A stretch of DNA of 5,782 nucleotides from Bacteroidales bacterium (GTDB lineage: Bacteria; Bacteroidota; Bacteroidia; Bacteroidales; DTU049). The stretch covers positions 1 through 5,782 of the forward strand of contig JASEGF010000142.1 of NCBI GenBank assembly GCA_030017935.1. The letters are read 5' to 3'. The translations under genes were made by a program, and so were the position numbers. The notes below the pieces were generated by a model. That model was not told the DNA's origin, did not search any database, and saw only the letters and a program-made list of their open reading frames with translations. This document shows, one piece after another, positions 1 through 5,543 of the stretch. Each line of letters begins with the position of its first letter. The first letter of the stretch is position 1.

Positions 1-1
1 T

Positions 2-745
2 GAGCTGAGTGGTTGGCTGAGTGTGGATCCGTTAGCAAGAGAATATCCATCAATATCACCTTATTGTTCTGTTGCAAATAATTCAATTAAATTTATAGAT
101 CCAGACGGAAACAGGATTATTGCGGTAGGAGCAATTTCTCAATTTTACGTCAAGACATATTTAAAGGAGCATTTTGGTATTTCAAGGGCATTTAAAGTTA
201 CTAGTAGCAGAGAGGTCAAGATAAATCAGCGGAGATTTGACAAGCAATATTATGATTTTGCAGATCCAGTAAATGATACAAAGGATATCGAGAATAAAGT
301 TATTACTAAAGTTGTTTTTGTTAGTGATAAGCAAATAAAATCCATGTTAAATAGTCAAGGTGCCTTTGAGTCAGGAATGTTTAATTTTTGCTGGGAAAGT
401 CAAGGGGGTGGAGGTGGAGATTTTGATTATTCATTTACAGTACTTCCAAACATATACCATAATGCAAACTTTGACGGAAGCAAATCTAATTCTTTGTTCA
501 TTCCAGAAGGAGATTATATGGCTCATAATTTTATGAATTTTGGTAATTATTTATGGGGAGCTACTGGTGGATATACAGTAGGTTTTGAATATGGGGAATT
601 GCAATTAGGAGCTCATTTTAATAGTTTGTTTAATTCTGCCAGAAATGGCTATCCGTCTCAATGGGATTCTAAAGACGATCAAAGATCAATTATTAAAGGC
701 GCTTTTCATGCACAAACACATGATTATAAAAGTTTAAGAAAATGA
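2..745 (+). CDS. Rhs-family polymorphic toxin, C-terminal part (5' end outside window), type 44-like toxin tip
   Basis: This is the end of a large secreted Rhs/YD-repeat toxin that kills or inhibits competing cells through its variable C-terminal tip. The frame is open to the left edge and reads LSGWLSVDPLA across it. The GTG at 23 is therefore an internal valine and not the start. Numbering from that valine, residues 2-30 are the conserved core end (DPLAREYPSISPY, NNSIKFIDPDGN), where the Rhs shell ends and the tip begins. Residues 31-160 are unrecognised, with a GGGGG linker at 128-132. Residues 167-230 carry FGNYLWGATGG, LQLGAHFNS and DSKDDQRSIIKG. This pattern resembles the polymorphic toxin type 44 family, which I recall from memory and have not searched. 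The Rhs assignment is firm; the toxin family is moderate. The stop overlaps the next gene by ATGA, as expected of a toxin-immunity pair. Confidence 0.9.
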   Translation, partial: ELSGWLSVDPLAREYPSISPYCSVANNSIKFIDPDGNRIIAVGAISQFYVKTYLKEHFGISRAFKVTSSREVKINQRRFDKQYYDFADPVNDTKDIENKVITKVVFVSDKQIKSMLNSQGAFESGMFNFCWESQGGGGGDFDYSFTVLPNIYHNANFDGSKSNSLFIPEGDYMAHNFMNFGNYLWGATGGYTVGFEYGELQLGAHFNSLFNSARNGYPSQWDSKDDQRSIIKGAFHAQTHDYKSLRK

Positions 746-1236
746 AAGGAATAGTTAACATATTGTTTTTGTGTCTATCTTTTACTTATGGATGCAATAG
801 TAATGATAGTATAAAAGAAAAATTTAATACTTTAAAAAATATTGACTACTCTGAATTTAAAAACATGAGTATCTTAAATAGAAATGGTATTTACTTCGTT
901 ACATATAATGGGTCAACGCATAAAATAAAAAGAAGTTTTTTTACTAAAAAAGTAAACTCAGTCAAAAGGGCCTTTAGTCCAGAAACAGACGTGCTATTAA
1001 CTAAAGAGGAAATAGATTTTGTTGAACTTAAATTAAAATCTTTTGATAAAATAGAGGTTATGTCTTTGTCTGTTGATGAAATTGGCAATGTGTTTATTTC
1101 CCTACCATGGTATGACAGATGTACCTATTATTTTCTCAAGTTGACACCAACAAATAATTTGCAAAAGATAAATAAGGGTCACTATCAGCTTTTCGAAAAC
1201 GACTGGTATCTTTATAAAGAATGTTCTGAAAAATAA
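742..1236 (+). CDS. Small predicted lipoprotein, probable immunity protein of the Rhs toxin
   Basis: I do not recognise the family of this 164-residue protein. Its N-terminus is a short lipoprotein signal: K2, a hydrophobic stretch at 4-14, then TYGC with the probable lipidated cysteine at C18. The lipobox is loose, as is common in Bacteroidota. The mature part is polar, lysine-rich and has no further membrane segment. Its ATG overlaps the toxin stop (ATGA at 742-745), so the two genes are translationally coupled. A small gene directly behind an Rhs toxin tip is normally its immunity gene, and that position is the only basis for the role. The lipid anchor implies that it acts in the periplasm, so the toxin may be neutralised there. 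No ribosome binding site is evident beyond the coupling. Confidence 0.75.
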   Translation: MKGIVNILFLCLSFTYGCNSNDSIKEKFNTLKNIDYSEFKNMSILNRNGIYFVTYNGSTHKIKRSFFTKKVNSVKRAFSPETDVLLTKEEIDFVELKLKSFDKIEVMSLSVDEIGNVFISLPWYDRCTYYFLKLTPTNNLQKINKGHYQLFENDWYLYKECSEK

Positions 1237-1241
1237 AAATT

Positions 1242-1259
1242 AGCTCCAGAAACGGGGCT
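1242..1259 (+). terminator. Possible weak terminator after the immunity gene
   Basis: AGCTCC (1242-1247) and GGGGCT (1254-1259) can pair over six base pairs, including one G-U pair, around a loop AGAAAC. An AT-rich stretch (TTATTATATT) follows instead of a clean T-run. The hairpin lies 6 bases after the stop of the immunity gene, which is a sensible place for an operon end. The same bases can be read as an Rhs relic (GAAACGGGGCTT encodes ETGL), so the pairing may be accidental. Confidence 0.35.
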
Positions 1260-1404
1260 TATTATATTAAAGTACAACTACTTTTTTTGGGAAGAATTCT
1301 TTAAACTTGTTTTGGAAAACATAACTTCAATTATTTCTAAAACATTCAATTGAATTTATTTTTCACTTATCATTTACTAAATTTACTTACAATTTATCAT
1401 CAAA
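1260..1404. other. Spacer between immunity gene and Rhs relic, nothing recognised
   Basis: This AT-rich stretch has no convincing reading frame. Conceptual translation from 1248 gives ETGL, which matches the Rhs core motif just before its YYGARYYDP segment, but the resemblance stops after a few residues. It may be eroded Rhs sequence. Confidence 0.4.
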
Positions 1405-2060
1405 ATGCAAATTTTATGTAACATAGGAGAAGGTCAGGCTATATACATCTATGGTTTTCCGATGGGTGGAAGTAGTACTGTAGGGAATTACAGCATGTAT
1501 GTAAATCCATATATGGTAGTAACCAACATGAAGTTTACCAAGCACTTTTATATTTAAGGGAAGCGAATTGTATCAAAGCTAGGAGAAATAGGCGAATATC
1601 AGTATCCATTGAATCCTGAGGACAGTATTAAAGCCAGAGGGAAAGGCATTAATTGGGATAAGAAAAAAAAAGTCAGAAAGATCAGATCATTGCCAATTTC
1701 ATGGAGTTAGGACTTTATAGTATAATATTCACAGTCGGCAAATCGGGTAAAACTCTCTATGGACAGATAAAAAAATACTTCAGAGAAAACAATATCATCA
1801 TTAAATAATAGAATACAGTTTCGACAACTACAGCAAGCAATAAGCATGAATGCCTGCAATTCTATTACCATTATGATCATAGTGGCAGAAGCAGTTACAT
1901 AACATATATATCTGGAAAAGTTTACCAGCATATGGAGTATTTTCCCTTCTGAGAAACCTTCATTGAAGAGAGAATCAATGCAGAATATGCGACGTATCTT
2001 TACAATGGTAAAGAATTAGACGAGGCAACCGGGCTTTATTTATATATATGCCTGTTTAGT
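1405..2060 (+). pseudogene. Decayed Rhs core segment (orphan Rhs cassette remnant)
   Basis: Conceptual translation gives consecutive pieces of a Bacteroidota Rhs core in the usual order. Frame 1 (1405-1557) contains IYIYGFPMGG, MYVNPYMVV and FTKHFYI, then a TAA at 1555-1557 where a sense codon is expected. The same frame continues with GKRIVSKLGE to an A9 run at 1663-1671. Past that run the homology moves to the frame starting at 1671 (SQKDQIIANFMELGL). TAA TAG interrupt it at 1806-1811. It resumes with FYYHYDHSG, SSYITYISGKVYQHMEYFPF, a TGA at 1950-1952 in place of the usual glycine, then ETFIEE and YNGKELDEATGLY up to about 2043. The following YYGARYYDP segment is already unrecognisable. 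With at least four stops and one frame change the gene is dead. No complete start, DPDGN junction or toxin tip is visible. It covers the core segment that normally lies just before the SVDPLA seen at the window start, so it is probably an orphan Rhs module. Confidence 0.85.
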
Positions 2061-2408
2061 CCTGAAATTCCTTATATACACATCAATCACGTTAAAGAGT
2101 TCTGTTTTTTGTCTATAGGAATTTTTTTAAATTATCACCGAAACTTGTCTTATTTATTGCCTTTAGAGACATCAAAAATACCACAAAAAGCAATGAAAAT
2201 TAAGAAATCATAATCATAAAGAGCAAGTATTTTGAAAATAAAAACAGATTGTGCTTGTTTGTTATAATAAAATCTTGTATCAGATCTTCCCCAGAATTAA
2301 TAAACTTTTAATGACTCAATAATCTGATGGTTATTGAGAAAATCCAGTTTTAAATTATAATATCTTATTGCCTACATATTTTTAATGAAGATCAGTTAAA
2401 AAAAATAA
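2061..2408. other. Gene-free stretch between the Rhs relic and floA
   Basis: The frame of the Rhs relic stays open to TAA at 2211-2213, but the residues after about 2060 match nothing I know. The rest is AT-rich with stops in all frames. It separates the + strand Rhs locus from the convergent floA array. Apart from the small hairpin at 2315-2338 and an A8 run at 2398-2405 (T8 on the - strand, just past the floA stop) I see no signal in it. Confidence 0.6.
2315..2338. terminator. Small perfect hairpin in the convergent intergenic region, possible terminator
   Basis: CTCAATAA (2315-2322) and TTATTGAG (2331-2338) form a perfect 8-bp stem with an 8-base loop. It lies about 70 bases past the floA stop on the - strand. 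Neither side has a T-run, so intrinsic termination is uncertain. It could equally be a chance dyad in AT-rich DNA. Confidence 0.25.
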
Positions 2409-3410
2409 TTAATCTTTTTTATTGTCCTGAGTAGGTTTTACGATATTTTCTCTCATATCAGTGTCTGCTTTTATATTTTGCATACGATAGTAATCCATGA
2501 TGCCAAGATTACCCATTCTGAAAGCTTCTGATATGGCCATGGGTATTTGAGCTTCTGCTTCGATGACTTTAGCACGAGCCTCTTGGGCTTTAGCTTTCAT
2601 CTCTTGCTCTAATGCTACAGCCATAGCTCTACGTTCTTCAGCTTTAGCTTGAGCGATATTTTTATCTGCTTGAGCTTGATCCATTTGTAGCTGTGCACCG
2701 ATATTTTTACCAACATCGATATCTGCGATATCTATAGATAAAATTTCAAAAGCTGTACCAGCATCTAGTCCACGAGATAAAACTGTTTTTGAAATTACAT
2801 CAGGATTTTCTAGGACTGCTTTATGATTTATTGCACTACCTATGGCTGTTACGATTCCTTCGCCTACTCTAGCAATAATAGTTTCTTCGCCTGCACCTCC
2901 TACTAATTGTTTAATATTTGCTCTGACAGTAACACGAGCAGTAACAATCAATTGTATTCCATCTTTGGCGACTGCAGCTATCGCGGGAGTAGTTATCACT
3001 TTAGGACTTACACTCATTTGTACAGCCTCGAAAACATCCCTGCCAGCTAAATCAATGGCTGCTGCAGATTTGAAATCTAAATGTATGTTTGCTTTATCAG
3101 CAGATATTAATGCTTTCACTACAGAGTTTACTCTTCCGCCAGCTAAATAATGAGCCTCCAGTTGGTCTCTTGTTAGCTGTAATCCGGCTTTTGTAGCAGT
3201 TATCATACTATTAACAATGACTTTAGGAGGTACTTTCCTCCATCTCATTAGAACTAATTGCAATAAATTTATTCTGACGCCACTTAATAATGCTGTAAAC
3301 CATAGACCTATTGGCACAAAATAAAATAATAACCATAATAGTATAAAAATTACTACACCAATAATAATATTGGTGCCAGTATTTAATAAAATAGCATTCA
3401 ATGTAAACAT
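2409..3410 (-). CDS. floA: Flotillin-like protein FloA, outermost copy (full length, conserved tail)
   Basis: This SPFH-domain membrane scaffold organises functional membrane microdomains. It has 333 residues, against about 331 in the Bacillus subtilis protein. Residues 14-36 form the membrane anchor, followed by a second hydrophobic stretch near 37-55. The SPFH core holds LEAHYLAGG (84-92), AAAIDLAGRDVFEAVQMSV (116-134), RANIKQLVGGAGEET (163-177) and FEILSIDIADIDVGKNIGA (221-239). Residues 243-290 are the Ala/Glu/Lys coiled coil (DKNIAQAKAEERRAMAVA). The tail, NIKADTDMR at 312-320, matches the conserved family tail. The gene starts 4 bases after nfeD, forming an operon. It differs from the next copy at about 20 bases, all 3' of 3021. 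Only S135N and M291L change the protein before residue 309. The next copy's N135 and L291 match, from memory, the B. subtilis residues. Confidence 0.97.
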   Translation of the reverse strand: MFTLNAILLNTGTNIIIGVVIFILLWLLFYFVPIGLWFTALLSGVRINLLQLVLMRWRKVPPKVIVNSMITATKAGLQLTRDQLEAHYLAGGRVNSVVKALISADKANIHLDFKSAAAIDLAGRDVFEAVQMSVSPKVITTPAIAAVAKDGIQLIVTARVTVRANIKQLVGGAGEETIIARVGEGIVTAIGSAINHKAVLENPDVISKTVLSRGLDAGTAFEILSIDIADIDVGKNIGAQLQMDQAQADKNIAQAKAEERRAMAVALEQEMKAKAQEARAKVIEAEAQIPMAISEAFRMGNLGIMDYYRMQNIKADTDMRENIVKPTQDNKKD

Positions 3411-3414
3411 ATAT

Positions 3415-3879
3415 TTATGATTTTATGGGTTTTACAATAATTCTATTTCCTTCAATTTTTATTATTTCCACTGGAGTATTAGGATCTATAACTTCTGAGA
3501 GAGAATGTACTTCCACGATTTTATCATTAAATCTGGCTTTACCTGAAGGTAAACATTTAGTGATCGTTTCTCCTTGCATTCCAACTGTGAAATAATCCAC
3601 TTCTTCTTTATTTAATTTAACATCTATAGAATCATTTAATGCTAGTCTTTTCCATGTTTTATCTCTAAAGAAAAAATATAATCCTACAGCACAAACTATT
3701 AAAGATACTAACAGTGCAATAGTTCCGTATAAATTGCCATAATGATTGTACATCAAAACTATACCGACAATCGTAGCTATACCTCCTATAGTCCCTACAA
3801 TGCCACCAGGCACGATGAGTTCAAGTAATAATAACAATAAACCAGCTATTATGATAATAATTATAGTCGTTAAATTCAT
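3415..3879 (-). CDS. nfeD: Short NfeD-like membrane protein, partner of FloA (copy 1)
   Basis: NfeD proteins are encoded next to flotillin/SPFH genes and are thought to work with them at the membrane. This is the short type, without the N-terminal protease domain. Its 154 residues comprise three hydrophobic segments (about 5-20, 26-43 and 49-71, with glycine-rich VPGGIVGTIGG between the first two) and a C-terminal OB-fold (about 98-152). The OB-fold carries the usual G-x-x-G-x-T...PSGKARF pattern (GMQGETITKCLPSGKARF) and ends in RIIVKPI. The ATG at 3877-3879 is chosen because it directly precedes the membrane segment and sits a few bases below a good Bacteroidota promoter. FloA follows after 4 bases. 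The gene is identical to the copy at 4951-5415 at every base I compared, silent sites included. Confidence 0.95.
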   Translation of the reverse strand: MNLTTIIIIIIAGLLLLLLELIVPGGIVGTIGGIATIVGIVLMYNHYGNLYGTIALLVSLIVCAVGLYFFFRDKTWKRLALNDSIDVKLNKEEVDYFTVGMQGETITKCLPSGKARFNDKIVEVHSLSEVIDPNTPVEIIKIEGNRIIVKPIKS

Positions 3880-3893
3880 AAAAAAATATTATG

Positions 3894-3923
3894 CAAATAT
3901 AGGAATTTATTTTCAATAACAAA
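3894..3923 (-). promoter_or_regulatory. Bacteroidota-type promoter of nfeD-floA unit 1
   Basis: On the - strand, TTTG (3923-3920) is followed after 18 bases by TATATTTG (3901-3894). This fits the Bacteroidota housekeeping pattern of TTTG near -33 and TAnnTTTG near -7. The nfeD start codon begins 14 bases after the -7 element, so the leader would be very short. No Shine-Dalgarno sequence is present, only an A/T-rich leader. Confidence 0.7.
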
Positions 3924-3959
3924 TAATTTTTTTAAATTAAATCCAGGAGATTGTCAATA

Positions 3960-3995
3960 ATATTAGATAAAATTTTACTATATTTTATCTAATAT
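3960..3995 (-). terminator. Perfect 14-bp inverted repeat after truncated floA (copy 2), probable terminator
   Basis: ATATTAGATAAAAT (3960-3973) and ATTTTATCTAATAT (3982-3995) are exact reverse complements around an 8-base loop. The repeat begins 12 bases past the floA copy 2 stop on the - strand and ends 36 bases before the promoter of the next unit. That is the right place to end one transcript before the next begins. The stem is almost all A/T and no long T-run follows, so efficiency is unclear. A protein-binding site is an alternative. It lies in DNA that still aligns with the coding tail of the full-length floA. Confidence 0.55.
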
Positions 3996-4007
3996 CAGCC
4001 TCTGTAT

Positions 4008-4946
4008 TTATATTTTATTATGGTAGTAATCCATAATGCCAAGATTACCCATTCTGAAAGCCTCTGATATGGCTAGAGGTATTTGAGCTTCAGCTTCGAT
4101 GACTTTAGCACGAGCCTCTTGAGCTTTAGCTTTCATCTCTTGCTCTAAGGCTACTGCCATAGCTCTACGTTCTTCAGCTTTAGCTTGTGCTATATTTTTA
4201 TCTGCTTGAGCTTGATCCATTTGTAGCTGTGCACCGATATTTTTACCAACATCGATATCTGCGATATCTATAGATAAAATTTCAAAAGCTGTACCAGCAT
4301 CTAGCCCACGAGATAAAACTGTTTTTGAAATTACATCAGGATTTTCTAAGACTGCTTTATGATTTATTGCACTACCTATGGCTGTTACAATTCCTTCGCC
4401 TACTCTAGCAATAATAGTTTCTTCGCCTGCACCTCCTACTAATTGTTTAATATTTGCTCTGACAGTAACACGAGCAGTAACAATCAATTGTATTCCATCT
4501 TTGGCGACTGCAGCTATCGCAGGAGTAGTTATCACTTTAGGATTTACACTCATCTGCACAGCCTCGAAAACATCCCTGCCAGCTAAATCAATGGCTGCTG
4601 CAGATTTGAAATCTAAATGTATGTTTGCTTTATCAGCAGATATTAATGCTTTCACTACAGAGTTTACTCTTCCGCCAGCTAAATAATGAGCCTCCAGTTG
4701 GTCTCTTGTTAGCTGTAATCCGGCTTTTGTAGCAGTTATCATACTATTAACAATGACTTTAGGAGGTACTTTCCTCCATCTCATTAGAACTAATTGCAAT
4801 AAATTTATTCTGACGCCACTTAATAATGCTGTAAACCATAGACCTATTGGCACAAAATAAAATAATAACCATAATAGTATAAAAATTACTACACCAATAA
4901 TAATATTGGTGCCAGTATTTAATAAAATAGCATTCAATGTAAACAT
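4008..4946 (-). CDS. floA: Flotillin-like protein FloA, middle copy (C-terminal tail lost by frameshift)
   Basis: This is the same protein as the copy at 2409-3410 through residue 308, apart from N135 and L291, with anchor, SPFH core and coiled coil intact. After DYY it reads HNKI and stops at residue 312, losing the tail of the 333-residue form. Aligned on the - strand, one base is missing relative to the full-length gene near 4015-4018. If that base is restored, the next codons read NINTEADIR, then TAA (3987-3985), then NIVK. This parallels NIKADTDMR-E-NIVK in the outer copy. The tail therefore decayed twice, by a frameshift and by a GAA-to-TAA type change. The mostly silent differences elsewhere suggest that the protein stayed under selection. 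It starts 4 bases after its own nfeD. Whether the tail-less form works is unknown. Confidence 0.93.
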   Translation of the reverse strand: MFTLNAILLNTGTNIIIGVVIFILLWLLFYFVPIGLWFTALLSGVRINLLQLVLMRWRKVPPKVIVNSMITATKAGLQLTRDQLEAHYLAGGRVNSVVKALISADKANIHLDFKSAAAIDLAGRDVFEAVQMSVNPKVITTPAIAAVAKDGIQLIVTARVTVRANIKQLVGGAGEETIIARVGEGIVTAIGSAINHKAVLENPDVISKTVLSRGLDAGTAFEILSIDIADIDVGKNIGAQLQMDQAQADKNIAQAKAEERRAMAVALEQEMKAKAQEARAKVIEAEAQIPLAISEAFRMGNLGIMDYYHNKI

Positions 4947-4950
4947 ATAT

Positions 4951-5415
4951 TTATGATTTTATGGGTTTTACAATAATTCTATTTCCTTCAATTTTTATTA
5001 TTTCCACTGGAGTATTAGGATCTATAACTTCTGAGAGAGAATGTACTTCCACGATTTTATCATTAAATCTGGCTTTACCTGAAGGTAAACATTTAGTGAT
5101 CGTTTCTCCTTGCATTCCAACTGTGAAATAATCCACTTCTTCTTTATTTAATTTAACATCTATAGAATCATTTAATGCTAGTCTTTTCCATGTTTTATCT
5201 CTAAAGAAAAAATATAATCCTACAGCACAAACTATTAAAGATACTAACAGTGCAATAGTTCCGTATAAATTGCCATAATGATTGTACATCAAAACTATAC
5301 CGACAATCGTAGCTATACCTCCTATAGTCCCTACAATGCCACCAGGCACGATGAGTTCAAGTAATAATAACAATAAACCAGCTATTATGATAATAATTAT
5401 AGTCGTTAAATTCAT
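4951..5415 (-). CDS. nfeD: Short NfeD-like membrane protein, partner of FloA (copy 2)
   Basis: This duplicate of the nfeD at 3415-3879, offset by exactly 1536 bases, shows no difference in the bases compared. The 154-residue protein has three hydrophobic segments and the same C-terminal OB-fold. It heads the operon of the middle unit, with floA 4 bases downstream and its own promoter and upstream hairpin in the spacer. Identity at silent sites points to very recent duplication or continuing homogenisation within the array. Confidence 0.94.
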   Translation of the reverse strand: MNLTTIIIIIIAGLLLLLLELIVPGGIVGTIGGIATIVGIVLMYNHYGNLYGTIALLVSLIVCAVGLYFFFRDKTWKRLALNDSIDVKLNKEEVDYFTVGMQGETITKCLPSGKARFNDKIVEVHSLSEVIDPNTPVEIIKIEGNRIIVKPIKS

Positions 5416-5429
5416 AAAAAAATATTATG

Positions 5430-5459
5430 CAAATATAGGAATTTATTTTCAATAACAAA
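5430..5459 (-). promoter_or_regulatory. Bacteroidota-type promoter of nfeD-floA unit 2
   Basis: This is an exact repeat of the element at 3894-3923: TTTG (5459-5456), an 18-base gap and TATATTTG (5437-5430) on the - strand. It drives the second nfeD-floA pair, so each complete unit can be transcribed independently. Confidence 0.68.
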
Positions 5460-5495
5460 TAATTTTTTTAAATTAAATCCAGGAGATTGTCAATA

Positions 5496-5531
5496 ATATT
5501 AGATAAAATTTTACTATATTTTATCTAATAT
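5496..5531 (-). terminator. Perfect 14-bp inverted repeat after floA copy 3, probable terminator
   Basis: This is an identical copy of the hairpin at 3960-3995, offset by 1536 bases and placed 12 bases past the floA copy 3 stop. The same reservations apply: an A/T stem and no clear T-run. Confidence 0.52.
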
Positions 5532-5543
5532 CAGCCTCTGTAT

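Larger units (their letters stand above)
2472..4007. repeat. Tandem repeat unit 1 (1536 bp, nfeD-floA, partly diverged)
   Basis: This is one period of the array, from the floA 3' end through nfeD and the spacer to the next floA stop. Bases 3022-4007 match unit 2 exactly. Bases 2489-3021 differ from unit 2 at about 20 positions, and homology fades further left toward about 2440. Confidence 0.95.
4008..5543. repeat. Tandem repeat unit 2 (1536 bp, nfeD-floA)
   Basis: This is the second period of the array. Every gene boundary, promoter and hairpin in it lies exactly 1536 bases from its counterpart in unit 1. It contains the tail-less floA, nfeD, the promoter and the upstream hairpin. Confidence 0.96.

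Noticed and set aside
23..25. GTG as the start of the Rhs gene
   Set aside because: The frame continues upstream to the window edge with Rhs core residues (LSGWLS), so this is an internal valine.
891..1088. 65-codon open frame on the - strand
   Set aside because: It is fully antisense inside the immunity gene, with no promoter or homology that I can see.
1707..1931. 74-codon open frame on the - strand
   Set aside because: It is antisense to the Rhs relic, whose + strand translation gives clear Rhs motifs. It has no recognisable protein features.
2173..2180. TATTTTTG on the - strand as a promoter -7 element
   Set aside because: No TTTG at the right distance upstream, and it would only transcribe the Rhs relic in antisense.
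2842..3150. Open frame of 102 codons on the + strand, repeated at 4378-4686
   Set aside because: It lies antisense inside the conserved SPFH core of floA and exists only because that core lacks stops on the other strand. Its repetition follows from the array.
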